A stretch of 64,000 nt of DNA from Thalassovita mediterranea (GTDB lineage Bacteria; Pseudomonadota; Alphaproteobacteria; Caulobacterales; Hyphomonadaceae). Shown one piece after another: positions 43,195-52,133 of the stretch. The first letter of the stretch is position 1; each line of letters starts with the position of its first letter. Location: positions 2,666,001 to 2,730,000 of the forward strand of contig CP080408.1 in assembly GCA_019448215.1 (NCBI GenBank). The letters run 5' to 3'. The position numbers and the translations under genes were made by a program. The notes under the pieces are model-generated. The model saw only the letters and a list, made by a program, of their open reading frames with translations, did no database searches and was not told where the DNA came from.

Positions 43195-43986
43195 TCAGGT
43201 GTCGTAGCCCGGCGACTGGCGGTCCAGTTTGCGTTTCATGGCTGGCCAGACGAGCTTTTCGGTCAGTGAGCCCATGCCAGAGCTGTGGCCGGTCATGCCG
43301 CCCTGCCCGGCCACTTTGCCTTGCAGGTCAACATCACATTCGAGCACGCCGTCGCGGCCTGCCGACAGCGCCATCACCTGCATGGAACAGGCGCGCTCCA
43401 GGAAGAACATACGCGTGAAGGTCATGGCCGCAGTCTCGCCGCAGGTCAGCGTGCCGTGGTTGCGCAGCAGCATGGAGTGCTTCTGTGGACCAAGGTCAGC
43501 AACAAGGCGCTCACGCTCGTCCAGGTCGAGCGCCACGCCCTCATAGTCGTGATAGGCAACGTCAGCGCGCACGATCATCGCAGTCTGCGAAATCGGAAGC
43601 AGGCCTTCCTTCTGCGAGGAAACGGCAACGCCCTGATCGGTATGCAGGTGCATGACGACGTTCGCGTCTTCGCGATTCGCGTGAATTGCCGAGTGGATGG
43701 TGAAGCCCGCCGGATTGATGAAGTATGGCGTGTCCATCACGATATTGCCCTCAAGGTCGACCTTGACCAGCGAGCTCGCGGTGATCTCGTCGAAGAGCAT
43801 GCCGTATGGATTGATCAGGAAGTGATGCTCAGGACCCGGGACGCGGTGCGAGATGTGCGTGAAGATCATGTCGTCCCAGCCGTGCAGGGCTGTGAGACGG
43901 TAGAGCATCGCGCAATCCACGCGCGCCTGCCATTCCTCTGCGGAAACAGCGCTCTTCACATCAATTGATTTCATATCGTCCGGCAT
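43195..43986 (-). CDS. class II aldolase/adducin family protein
   Basis: 263 residues from ATG 43986, with GGAGGA five bases upstream. Zinc-aldolase fold landmarks: DMIFTHISHRVPG near 40-52, HSAIHANREDANVVMHLHT (about 98-116, with the metal histidines of HLHT), and LLRNHGTLTCG near 175. These suggest an active metal site. Substrate unknown; not specific enough to call fuculose or ribulose phosphate aldolase. It stands singly between hemA and the divergent nadK. Confidence 0.88.
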   Translation of the reverse strand: MPDDMKSIDVKSAVSAEEWQARVDCAMLYRLTALHGWDDMIFTHISHRVPGPEHHFLINPYGMLFDEITASSLVKVDLEGNIVMDTPYFINPAGFTIHSAIHANREDANVVMHLHTDQGVAVSSQKEGLLPISQTAMIVRADVAYHDYEGVALDLDERERLVADLGPQKHSMLLRNHGTLTCGETAAMTFTRMFFLERACSMQVMALSAGRDGVLECDVDLQGKVAGQGGMTGHSSGMGSLTEKLVWPAMKRKLDRQSPGYDT

Positions 43987-44090
43987 GATCTTCCTCCAAG
44001 TCTTTACTGGAACATACAGCAATTGCCCCCTTTTGCACTATCCCCCTACGCAAGCTTGACCTTCGCTCCAAGCGCAGCGACACCACGCAA

Positions 44091-44855
44091 ATGAGCATCA
44101 AGATCTCTTTCACCGCATCGCGGCGACCGGAAGCGCAGGAAGCCCTGCAGCGCCTGACCCGTCAGTATGGCCAGTATTCCGAGGAGGAAGCAGAGGTCAT
44201 CGTGGCACTTGGCGGCGACGGGTCGATGCTGAATGCGATGCGACGGCGCTTTGACGATCGCAAGCCCGTCTATGGCATGAACCGCGGCACGGTCGGTTTC
44301 CTGATGAATGACTATGTCGAGGAAAACCTGATTGATCGGCTGAACCGGGCTGAGAAAGCCATGCTCGTGCCACTCCGCATGGTTGCGACTGATGTGCATG
44401 GTGAGCATTTCGAACGTCTTGCGATCAATGAGGTCTCGCTATTCCGCGAAACGGCCCAGAGCGCAAAGCTGCGCATTCGGGTCGATGGCAATGAGCGGAT
44501 GAGCGAGCTGACCTGCGACGGCATCATGGTTGCGACGCCTGCAGGCTCAACAGCTTACAACCTCTCGGCGCACGGCCCTATTCTTCCCATTGGCGCGAAT
44601 CTGTTGGCCCTCACACCGGTGAGCGCGTTCCGGCCACGTCGCTGGCGCGGCGCCCTCTTGCGTCACGATGCGCGTGTGGAATTCGAGATCGTTGAACCGA
44701 ACCGGCGCCCCGTGTCTGCTGCTGCGGACAATCAGGAAGTGCGCGACATTGCGAAGGTCTCTGTCACTGAAGACCGCAGCAAGCCGCTCACCATGCTGTT
44801 CGACCCGGGACACGCCCTGGATGAGCGTATCCTTCGCGAACAGTTTTCCTTCTAG
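44091..44855 (+). CDS. nadK: NAD kinase
   Basis: Makes NADP from NAD. 254 residues, short alphaproteobacterial form. Seen: [13 protein letters not shown] near 43-55 (GGDG motif), [13 protein letters not shown], the NE/D-type [11 protein letters not shown], and [23 protein letters not shown] split around residues 143-165 ([16 protein letters not shown]). No ribosome site is obvious before ATG 44091. It ends 2 nt from the convergent secF stop. Confidence 0.95.
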   Translation: MSIKISFTASRRPEAQEALQRLTRQYGQYSEEEAEVIVALGGDGSMLNAMRRRFDDRKPVYGMNRGTVGFLMNDYVEENLIDRLNRAEKAMLVPLRMVATDVHGEHFERLAINEVSLFRETAQSAKLRIRVDGNERMSELTCDGIMVATPAGSTAYNLSAHGPILPIGANLLALTPVSAFRPRRWRGALLRHDARVEFEIVEPNRRPVSAAADNQEVRDIAKVSVTEDRSKPLTMLFDPGHALDERILREQFSF

Positions 44856-44857
44856 CG

Positions 44858-45826
44858 TCAGACGCCCTGGAAGCCTTCAACCTCGCGGCGCTGCTTCTCA
44901 CCCTGGTCAAGGCCAAGCAGGAGCAGCACTGAGGACGCAACGAACACCGACGAATACGTACCGATGATCACGCCGAAGATGAGCGCGAAGCTCATGCCGC
45001 TGAGCACGGTGCCACCGAAAAGGTAGATGCTGAACAGCGCCAGAAGCGTGGTGCCGGATGTCAGCAAGGTACGCGACAGCGTCTGGTTGACGGCAAGATC
45101 GATAACCTTGTCCGGCTCCATCTTCTTGTACTTGCGGGCCTCTTCACGGACGCGGTCAAACACGATGACGGTGTCGTTCATCGAGTAACCAACAATCGTC
45201 AGAAGTGCTGCGATGGTGGACAGGTTGAACTCGAATTGGGTGAGCGAGAACATGCCCATGGTGATGATGACATCGTGGAACAGCGCAGCAACGGCGCCGA
45301 GCGCGTACTTCCATTGGAAGCGGACCGAGATGTAGGCCATCATCAGCGCCAGCGCGACGGCAAGCGCCATAAGGCCGCTTCTGAGAAGCTCACCGGAGAC
45401 TTTCGGCCCGACAGCAGCACTGCTCCGCACGTTGAGACCTGGAAACGCCTCATTCAAAGCGGCGCGGACGCGGTCATTGGCTTGTTGCTGCGCCGTGTCC
45501 TGGTCCATGCCGGGCTCTGCAGGCTGGGTCGCAAAGCGGATGACGATCACTTCGATCGCTTCGACACCGGTGCCACGGGCGGCGTTGACGCCGACCTCGC
45601 CAAGACCGAGACCGCCCATGACCTCACGGACATCCTCTTCCTGCACGCCTTCGGGTTGTTCAATCTCAATGACGGAGCCGCCAGCGAAGTCGATGCCGAA
45701 ATTCATACCCTTGGTGAAGATGAGGGCGAAGGATGCGGCGATCAGGATCGCCGAGAATAGCAGCGCCGGCAGTCTGAACGACATGAAGCGGACATTGGTG
45801 CTATTTGGCCAGTATTGGAGAAGCAT
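44858..45826 (-). CDS. secF: protein translocase subunit SecF
   Basis: Inner-membrane partner of SecD that uses proton force to finish protein export. 322 residues, six membrane segments, first periplasmic region between about 45 and 150. Seen: GMNFGIDFAGGS near 36-47, GYSMNDTVIVFDRVRE near 215-230. Nine bases separate it from secD upstream. Confidence 0.96.
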   Translation of the reverse strand: MLLQYWPNSTNVRFMSFRLPALLFSAILIAASFALIFTKGMNFGIDFAGGSVIEIEQPEGVQEEDVREVMGGLGLGEVGVNAARGTGVEAIEVIVIRFATQPAEPGMDQDTAQQQANDRVRAALNEAFPGLNVRSSAAVGPKVSGELLRSGLMALAVALALMMAYISVRFQWKYALGAVAALFHDVIITMGMFSLTQFEFNLSTIAALLTIVGYSMNDTVIVFDRVREEARKYKKMEPDKVIDLAVNQTLSRTLLTSGTTLLALFSIYLFGGTVLSGMSFALIFGVIIGTYSSVFVASSVLLLLGLDQGEKQRREVEGFQGV

Positions 45827-45835
45827 AGCGGCCCC

Positions 45836-47512
45836 CTAAATCGAAAGCTTGCGAGGGCGCGCGAGGCGCAGCCACATGGCGGTAAACCAGCGGGTCACGA
45901 CGAACGCCGTGAACACCGATGTCACGATACCGATGGCGAGCGTCACTGCGAAGCCTTTCACCGGGCCGGAGCCAAGCAGGTAAAGGATCGCGGCGGCGAT
46001 GAAGGTTGTGATGTTGGCATCGAGGATCGTCGACAGCGCGCGCTCATAGCCTGCGATGACCGCCGTCGTCGGAGAGCGGCCATTGCGTTGCTCTTCACGG
46101 ATCCGTTCAAAGACGATGACGTTTGCGTCAACAGCCATACCAATGGTGAGGACGATACCTGCAATACCCGGCAGGGTCAGCGTCGCGCCAAGGCCAGAAA
46201 GCGCACCGAGGATCAGAACGATATTGGCGAGCAGCGAGCCGACAGCGAAGCTGCCGATCAGGCCGTAGGCGATGATCATGAACACACCGACGAGCGCGAG
46301 GCCGATAAGGCTTGCATTTGTACCAGCTGCAATGGAGTCAGCGCCAAGGCCCGGCCCCACCGTGCGCTCTTCGATAAAGTTCAGCTTGGCTGGAAGCTCA
46401 CCGGCTTCGATAATGTCGGCGAGGTCCTGAGCTTCTTCGAGCGTGAATTGTCCGGTGATCTGGACGTTGCCGCCCCAGATCGGCTCATTGATTCTCGGCG
46501 CTGACATGATCGTGCCGTCGAGAACGATTGCGAAGATCTCGCCCCGATTATTGGCGGTCGTCTGACCGAAGCGTTCGGCACCGGTGCCATTGAGGCGGAA
46601 ATCCACGGCCGGCGAGTTGTCGTCCGGGTTGCGGCCCTGACTTGCGCTTGCGATGTCGCTGCCGGTGACCACGGGCGTCCTGCTGACCAGCATAGGGCGG
46701 CCGAACTCATCCACCAGAAGCTCAAAACCTGGTGGCGGACGCGTTGCCTGCGCCGCGTTGACGGCTGACGGGTCCATGTTCGCCATGTTGAAGGTCAGAC
46801 GGCCAGCCTGGCTGAGGATATTCTTGATGCGCCGTGGGTCAGCTTCACCTGGGGCTTCGATGACGATACGCGTATCGCCTTGCGGTGTGATGGAGACCTC
46901 GCTGACGCCATCAGGGTCAAGGCGGCGGCGAATGATCGTGATCATCGTGCCTTGCGCGTCAGCGGCGAGCGCCTGCTGAGCATCCTCACTCACGCTCACC
47001 ATGATACGCTGAGGGCCAACACGCTCGATTGAAAGAACACGGTCGCCGCCGGTCGCGCCAATGGTCGGATTGATGCGACGAAGGCGGCGCAGCGCTTCTT
47101 CCATATCTTCTGGATTACGCAACTGGATCGGAAGTGTCGTCCCCTGCTGTTCCGGCACATCGCGCTGGATGAGTGGGTCGCGATTGAGCGCCTGAACGAT
47201 ATCGGTCTGGAGGGTTTCGAGGCGGTTTGCGGCAACTTCTGCCGGATCGATCTGAGTCAGTAGATAGACGCCGCCCTGAAGGTCGAGCCCGAGGTTGACT
47301 TTATTGGTGGGAAGGAAACTGGGCCACCAGGATTCCTCGGCTGCATCCATTTGCGCTTGGTAGGCCGCGATGTCCTGCGGTGCTTCAGATTCTGGTTCGC
47401 GCGGCTGAACGCCGAGGAAGCCATCCGTAAACGCGTTTGGAATTGCCATGAGCGTACCCCAAAGGAGCACGATCAGGATAAGACTTACTTTCCAGGCCGG
47501 AAAATTCAGCAT
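45836..47512 (-). CDS. secD: protein translocase subunit SecD
   Basis: Larger partner of SecF. 558 residues. N-terminal membrane anchor (about 10-27), then periplasmic P1 domain with NLGLDLQGGVYLL near 72. The transport core contains GLALVGVFMI, GMAVDANVIVFERIREE near 460-475 and a C-terminal six-helix bundle. Order yajC-secD-secF is standard. 21 nt separate it from yajC. Confidence 0.96.
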   Translation of the reverse strand: MLNFPAWKVSLILIVLLWGTLMAIPNAFTDGFLGVQPREPESEAPQDIAAYQAQMDAAEESWWPSFLPTNKVNLGLDLQGGVYLLTQIDPAEVAANRLETLQTDIVQALNRDPLIQRDVPEQQGTTLPIQLRNPEDMEEALRRLRRINPTIGATGGDRVLSIERVGPQRIMVSVSEDAQQALAADAQGTMITIIRRRLDPDGVSEVSITPQGDTRIVIEAPGEADPRRIKNILSQAGRLTFNMANMDPSAVNAAQATRPPPGFELLVDEFGRPMLVSRTPVVTGSDIASASQGRNPDDNSPAVDFRLNGTGAERFGQTTANNRGEIFAIVLDGTIMSAPRINEPIWGGNVQITGQFTLEEAQDLADIIEAGELPAKLNFIEERTVGPGLGADSIAAGTNASLIGLALVGVFMIIAYGLIGSFAVGSLLANIVLILGALSGLGATLTLPGIAGIVLTIGMAVDANVIVFERIREEQRNGRSPTTAVIAGYERALSTILDANITTFIAAAILYLLGSGPVKGFAVTLAIGIVTSVFTAFVVTRWFTAMWLRLARPRKLSI

Positions 47513-47533
47513 GGCCCACTCCCCTCAGAGCGA

Positions 47534-47917
47534 TCAGGACGCTTTGGTATCGTTCGCGGCCGGTGCCGGATCGTTCTTGCTGCGGACGTCTGCGACCATG
47601 GAGCGTACGACGCGCACGCGCACGCCGTCGGCGAGCTCGACGCTGAGCTCTTGCTCAGTGACTTTAACGACTTTGCCAATAAGGCCACCTGACGTGATCA
47701 CCGTATCGCCGCGCACGATTGCTTCAATCATCTGGCGATGTTTCTTCTGACGCTGGTTCGCCGGGCGAATGAGCAGGAAGTAGAAGATAAGGATCAGCGG
47801 CACGAAAAAGATGAGCTGACCGATAATTCCGCCGGTTGCGCCGCCAGCTTCCTGTGCTGAGGCTAATGGTGCGAGGCTTGCTGCTGTCAGGCCAGCCAGG
47901 ACCAGTCTTGAATTCAT
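47534..47917 (-). CDS. yajC: preprotein translocase subunit YajC
   Basis: Small membrane protein accompanying SecDF. 127 residues from ATG 47917 behind GGAG; upstream in-frame codons add nothing conserved. An N-terminal hydrophobic signal-like region (5-22) is followed by the main membrane segment IGQLIFFVPLILIFYFLLIRP (about 33-53, quoted as LIFFVPLILIFYFLLIRP) and by a soluble part with RGDTVITSGGLIGKV. Confidence 0.94.
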   Translation of the reverse strand: MNSRLVLAGLTAASLAPLASAQEAGGATGGIIGQLIFFVPLILIFYFLLIRPANQRQKKHRQMIEAIVRGDTVITSGGLIGKVVKVTEQELSVELADGVRVRVVRSMVADVRSKNDPAPAANDTKAS

Positions 47918-48065
47918 CTCTTTTTTCTCCGCGGATTTCAGGCTCGTCGCTATATCTGTGGAGGGCTTACATTGCAAACAAGACCAATCAATGCGCGATT
48001 GCAGTGTTGCCCATACGCCGCAGCCGGGTTCGTATCATCAGAGACTTGCCAAACCGGACGAATAT

Positions 48066-48089
48066 GTTAGTGAGCGAATACTCACTAAC
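48066..48089. promoter_or_regulatory. operator-like palindrome upstream of the TetR gene
   Basis: GTTAGTGAG and CTCACTAAC, perfect 9-bp arms around CGAATA, 18 nt before the tetR-type ATG. This TTAGTGAG pattern is typical for TetR-family operators; probable autoregulatory site, also facing the yajC-side promoter region. Confidence 0.75.
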
Positions 48090-48107
48090 TGGAGCGCTTC
48101 TCTCTCA

Positions 48108-48698
48108 ATGCCCGATCCGTCACAGAACAAATTACGTACCCGCAACGCCCGTCCGAAGATCGAGCGAGCTGCGCTGAAACTGTTCATTGATGAAGGGATC
48201 AATGCGGCAACGACGCGCGAAATAGCCAATGCGGCAGGTGTGTCTGAGGGCGCGTTGTACCGGCACTATAAGGGCAAGGATGAACTTGCGCTGTCCCTCT
48301 TCATGGCCACTCACAACCGGCTCGGGGAAATGCTGCGTGAGGCATTGTCGGCACCGGGCTCGCTGGAAGAGCGCGTTGCGCGCGCCGTGGACGCCTATTG
48401 CGCGATCGCAGATGATGACTGGTTGCTCTTCTCGTTTCACCTCGTCTCGCTGAACAGGTTCCTGCCGCATGATGAGCGGCGAAGCGATGATCCGGTGACC
48501 ATTCTGGAGACGTTGGTCGCGGCGATGATGAAATCCGGCGAAATTCCTGAGGGGGACCCAGCACTGACAACAGCGATGTGCCTTGGCGTCGTCATGCAGT
48601 CCGGCCTCAACAAAGTCTATAACCGCCTGCCCGGGCCGTTCGCTGCCCATGCGCCAACGTTTACCCGGACCATTCTCGCCATCCTCCATCAGAAATAG
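48108..48698 (+). CDS. TetR family transcriptional regulator
   Basis: 196 residues from ATG 48108; the open frame reaches further back, but it would run through the operator palindrome and has no conserved sequence. N-terminal helix-turn-helix: IERAALKLFIDEGINAATTR (about 18-37) and AGVSEGALYRHYKGKDEL near 44-61. The C-terminal ligand domain is unassigned. It is followed after 19 nt by an acyltransferase gene, so it probably represses itself and plsC in response to a lipid-like or hydrophobic ligand (inferred). Confidence 0.92.
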   Translation: MPDPSQNKLRTRNARPKIERAALKLFIDEGINAATTREIANAAGVSEGALYRHYKGKDELALSLFMATHNRLGEMLREALSAPGSLEERVARAVDAYCAIADDDWLLFSFHLVSLNRFLPHDERRSDDPVTILETLVAAMMKSGEIPEGDPALTTAMCLGVVMQSGLNKVYNRLPGPFAAHAPTFTRTILAILHQK

Positions 48699-48717
48699 TC
48701 ATCGAAAGGGTCAAGTC

Positions 48718-49485
48718 ATGATCAGAGGCTATATCTTCACAGGCGTTTACTACGTCCTGTCCTTCATTTGCGTGATGCTTGCCCTGCCCGCCATGCTCCT
48801 GCCTGGTCAGGGCGCCGTTCGCGGTCTCGTTCGCCTGTACACGCTTTCGATCCGCTTTGTGCTTCGATGGATTGCCGGCATCTGCACCGACATTCGCGGC
48901 AGGCACAATCTTCCGGAGGGGCCATTCATAGTTGCAGCCAAACACCAGAGCTGGGGCGATGGATTTCTGATCTACCCGGAAGTGAACAACCTCGTTTTCG
49001 TGACCGGCGACCATCTGGAGAAGTTCCCTTTCGTCGGCGGGATCCTGCACAAGCTTGGCGCGATCGTGATCGACACGTGCGGGGGCAGCCACCGGCGCGC
49101 TGAATCGCTCGCCGAAGGTGTGCAGCAGGCGAAGACCGAAGGTCGCCGCGTTCTGATCTATCCGGAAGGCCACCTCGCTCCCCCCGGCTTCCACTTCCCG
49201 TACAAGCCGGGCGTCTGGCACATGCAGCAGGCGATGGGGGTACCAGTGGTGCCGGTCGCGACCAATCTTGGTCTCTTCTGGCAACAACAGGAGATCAGAA
49301 AGCAGCCCGGACGCGCTGCTGTGGAGTTTCTTGAGCCGATCCAGCCGGGGCTTTCGAAGCAGGAGTTTCTGGCGGAACTGACCCGGCGCATAGAGGGTGC
49401 AACGACAACACTTCTGAACGAGGTCGGCTCGTCAAAAACCTTTGAGAGTCAGAAGCTTCCCGAGCCAGTGAAGCCAATCGCCTGA
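48718..49485 (+). CDS. 1-acylglycerol-3-phosphate acyltransferase family protein (PlsC-like)
   Basis: 255 residues from ATG 48718 behind AAAGG. Two N-terminal membrane segments (about 5-27 and 37-58), then acyltransferase motif HQSWGD (HX4D) near 80 and YPEGH near 144, a variant of FPEGTR. VPVVPVATN matches the fourth motif. It likely forms phosphatidic acid at the inner membrane. Paired with the TetR gene directly upstream. Confidence 0.9.
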   Translation: MIRGYIFTGVYYVLSFICVMLALPAMLLPGQGAVRGLVRLYTLSIRFVLRWIAGICTDIRGRHNLPEGPFIVAAKHQSWGDGFLIYPEVNNLVFVTGDHLEKFPFVGGILHKLGAIVIDTCGGSHRRAESLAEGVQQAKTEGRRVLIYPEGHLAPPGFHFPYKPGVWHMQQAMGVPVVPVATNLGLFWQQQEIRKQPGRAAVEFLEPIQPGLSKQEFLAELTRRIEGATTTLLNEVGSSKTFESQKLPEPVKPIA

Positions 49486-49594
49486 CACCAGCAGACGAAC
49501 CATTACAAAAGAGTTATCGAAAAACGGCAATAAAATATCTTTACGCGATGCGGGTTTATTGTTATTCAATAATCATTCATCAGCGGAGGATATC

Positions 49595-50095
49595 ATGAGT
49601 TTTCAAAAAATCGTTCTTGCGGCAGCATTCAGCCTCGCTCCAGCGTCAATTGCGCTCGCCAGCGACGCTGATATCTGGACCAGTGCAAACACTTATGAAG
49701 ACGGGGGTGTTCAGTCGATCACTTCTGGTAGCGCAGCAGCGCGCGGCGCATATTTTGCCTGTATCGATGATCAGCTTCGTGTTGCCGTTGGCGTAGAGCC
49801 AGGCAATGTCGGCACCATGCTCGAGAGAACGTCGAGCCGCACGCGGACCTATGAGATCAAGACGACCATTGGCGATGGCGAAACCTTTGAGTCGAAATGG
49901 GCTTACAAACCCTCTTTGAAGGTTGCCATTGCTCAGGATTCAGTGACGCCCCACAAACTTTACAATGCGGCTGTGCGCGGAGACACGATCTCAATGAAGC
50001 TGCCCGGAAAGTCGCAATTCGACATCACGCTACCGGCCGTGAATGCTGATTTCACGAGCTTCGCCAATAACTGTGGCGTGACGAACCCGCGATAG
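49595..50095 (+). CDS. hypothetical secreted protein, 166 residues
   Basis: ATG 49595 is preceded by GGAGG at ideal distance. The signal peptide (about 1-21, FQKIVLAAAFSLAPASIALA) predicts export. Two cysteines, in AYFACIDD and NNCGV, may form a disulfide. The rest is beta-strand-like and lysine/threonine rich. I do not recognise a family. The upstream 109 nt is markedly AT-rich (TTACAAAAG ... AATAAAATA), suggesting its own promoter. It is convergent with the suf operon. Confidence 0.75.
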   Translation: MSFQKIVLAAAFSLAPASIALASDADIWTSANTYEDGGVQSITSGSAAARGAYFACIDDQLRVAVGVEPGNVGTMLERTSSRTRTYEIKTTIGDGETFESKWAYKPSLKVAIAQDSVTPHKLYNAAVRGDTISMKLPGKSQFDITLPAVNADFTSFANNCGVTNPR

Positions 50096-50124
50096 ACTGC
50101 CTCTGATCACGCAGAAAACAGAAC

Positions 50125-50481
50125 CTAAAGTGCGGCGGGGGCGATTGTAACGCTCTCGCCGCAACCACAAGCGTCGGTCTGGTTCGGGTTACGGAACACG
50201 AACTTCTCGTGAAGCAGCGTTGTTTCATAGTCGACGATAGAGCCGAGCAGGAAGAGCACGGCCTTCGAGTCGACAACGATCTTCACACCATTGTCTTCGA
50301 CGACTTCATCGAGTTCGGCCGGCGCGTCGACATAGTCCATGACGTATTCCATGCCGGCGCAGCCGCCATTCTTGACGCCGACCCTGAGATAGCCAGCACC
50401 TTTTTCGGTCATGATCTCCTCGACGCGGCGAGCCGCTTCATCGGTGAGCTTGACGAGTTGGGGACGTGGTCTTCTGGCCAT
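50125..50481 (-). CDS. sufA: iron-sulfur assembly A-type carrier (SufA/ErpA/HesB family)
   Basis: Carries Fe-S clusters to target proteins. 118 residues from ATG 50481. The three family cysteines are present: one in KNGGCAGMEY near 42 and two in DACGCGESV near 107-109. No strong ribosome site precedes the ATG; the upstream open frame lies in the sufT overlap zone and lacks conservation. Last gene of the suf operon. SufA versus ErpA cannot be separated by sequence alone; context favours SufA. Confidence 0.9.
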   Translation of the reverse strand: MARRPRPQLVKLTDEAARRVEEIMTEKGAGYLRVGVKNGGCAGMEYVMDYVDAPAELDEVVEDNGVKIVVDSKAVLFLLGSIVDYETTLLHEKFVFRNPNQTDACGCGESVTIAPAAL

Positions 50482-50516
50482 ATCTAACAGGTGTGATCGC
50501 TTGAGGCGTGTTTCAA

Positions 50517-50900
50517 CTAGAGCATGTTCAGCGCAAGACGCGCTTCGTCGGACATACGTGACGGATCCCATGGTGGGTCGAAGGTCAGACGGACCTCGAC
50601 GTCCTTGACACCTTCCACAGTGCGGGCTGCGTTCTCGACCCAGCCGGGCATGTCGCCTGCAACCGGGCAGCCTGGGGCCGTCAGCGTCATGTCGATATCG
50701 ACCTTGCGATCGTCATCGATGTCGACCTTATAGATCAGGCCCAGTTCGTAGATGTCGACGGGAATTTCCGGGTCGAACACCGATTTGAACGCCATGATCA
50801 GCTCATCGGTCAGCCGATCGAGTTCTTCCTGCGGGATCTTCGATCCGCTGGTGTCTTCGCTCGTTTCCGGCGTTTCTGAGAGGCTCATATCATCTGGCAT
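50517..50900 (-). CDS. sufT: SUF-system maturation factor SufT (DUF59/MIP18 family)
   Basis: 127 residues with an acidic disordered N-terminus (1-30) and the DUF59 fold: DPEIPVDIYELGLIY near 44-58 and the cysteine-bearing MTLTAPGCPVAGDMP near 71-85. It also has the C-terminal FDPPWDPSRMSDEAR. Helps load or mature Fe-S proteins. Lies 9 nt after sufS and 35 nt before sufA, the standard alphaproteobacterial order. Confidence 0.93.
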   Translation of the reverse strand: MPDDMSLSETPETSEDTSGSKIPQEELDRLTDELIMAFKSVFDPEIPVDIYELGLIYKVDIDDDRKVDIDMTLTAPGCPVAGDMPGWVENAARTVEGVKDVEVRLTFDPPWDPSRMSDEARLALNML

Positions 50901-50909
50901 TGCAGGACC

Positions 50910-52133
50910 TTATAACAGCATTCCGCGCGCTTTGTTTAGCGCCTCGATGAACACGTCGACTTCTTGCTCTGTGTTATAGAGCGCAAAGCTCGCCCGTGCG
51001 GTTGCACTAACACCTAGGTGGTTCATCAAAGGCTGAGCGCAATGGTGACCTGCACGTATGGCAACACCATAGCGGTCGAGTAGCTGCGCAATATCATGCG
51101 GGTGCACGCCCTCAACACTGAACGACAGGACAGGGCCCTTGCCGTCAGATGTACCGTGAATGCGGATGCCATTGATGGCAGAAAGCTCTGCCGTTGCCTT
51201 CTGCAGAAGCGCGGATTCATGCGCCCGCACGGCGTCCATGTCGAATGCGGACAACCAGTCGATGGCGGCGCCAAAGCCGATTGCCTGCAGGATTGGCGGC
51301 GTGCCCGCCTCAAACTTGTGTGGGGCGACATTGTAAGTGACCCGGTCCTGCTCGACGATCTCAATCATCTCGCCGCCGCCCTGATAGGGACGCAGCGCAT
51401 CTAGCGCCTCTGCTGTTCCATAGAGCGCGCCGATACCGCTCGGGCCATAGATCTTGTGACCTGTCAGCACATAGAAGTCGCAACCAATGTCCTGAACGTC
51501 GAGATCCAGGTGAACGCCGGCCTGGCAGCCATCAATCAGGATATAAGCGCCAGCAGCGTGTGCGATTTCTGTCGCCCGCTTCGCATCAACCTTCGTGCCA
51601 AGCACATTGGACATGTGCGTCAGCGAAACCAGCTTCGTCTTTGGCCCGACGGCGGCCTCCAGCGCCTCCATGTCGAGCGAACCGTCACCGAGGACGGGCA
51701 CCCATTTCAGGACGGCACCATGGCGTTCTCTCAGGAAGTGCCACGGGACGATGTTGGAGTGATGCTCCATCACGGACAGGACGATCTCATCGCCCGGCTC
51801 AATCATGTCCGTTATGCCATTGGCGACGAGATTCATCGCCTCGGTGCCGCCCTTGGTGAATATGATGTTCTCTTCGCTCGGGGCGTTCAGGAAGCGGCGT
51901 ACTTTCTCGCGGGCGCCCTCATAAGCCTCCGTCGTCTCGTTCGCCAGCGTATGAAGGCCGCGGTGCACATTGGCATAGGCAGTCCGTGCCTGATCCGACA
52001 TGCAGTCCAGAACAGCGTCAGGCGTCTGCGCGCTCGCCGCATTGTCGAGATAGACGAGTGGGCGTCCATTCACTTCGCGGCTGAGAATCGGGAATTCCGC
52101 CCGAACGGCATTGAGATCGAGAGCACGTGCCAT
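50910..52133 (-). CDS. sufS: cysteine desulfurase SufS
   Basis: PLP enzyme mobilising sulfur from cysteine for cluster assembly. 407 residues. Seen: VYLDNAASAQTP near 28-39, PLP lysine in LTGHKIYGPSGIG near 227, and the catalytic cysteine in RAGHHCAQPLM near 367, in the short loop of group II desulfurases. Start overlaps the sufD stop by one base. Confidence 0.96.
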   Translation of the reverse strand: MARALDLNAVRAEFPILSREVNGRPLVYLDNAASAQTPDAVLDCMSDQARTAYANVHRGLHTLANETTEAYEGAREKVRRFLNAPSEENIIFTKGGTEAMNLVANGITDMIEPGDEIVLSVMEHHSNIVPWHFLRERHGAVLKWVPVLGDGSLDMEALEAAVGPKTKLVSLTHMSNVLGTKVDAKRATEIAHAAGAYILIDGCQAGVHLDLDVQDIGCDFYVLTGHKIYGPSGIGALYGTAEALDALRPYQGGGEMIEIVEQDRVTYNVAPHKFEAGTPPILQAIGFGAAIDWLSAFDMDAVRAHESALLQKATAELSAINGIRIHGTSDGKGPVLSFSVEGVHPHDIAQLLDRYGVAIRAGHHCAQPLMNHLGVSATARASFALYNTEQEVDVFIEALNKARGMLL

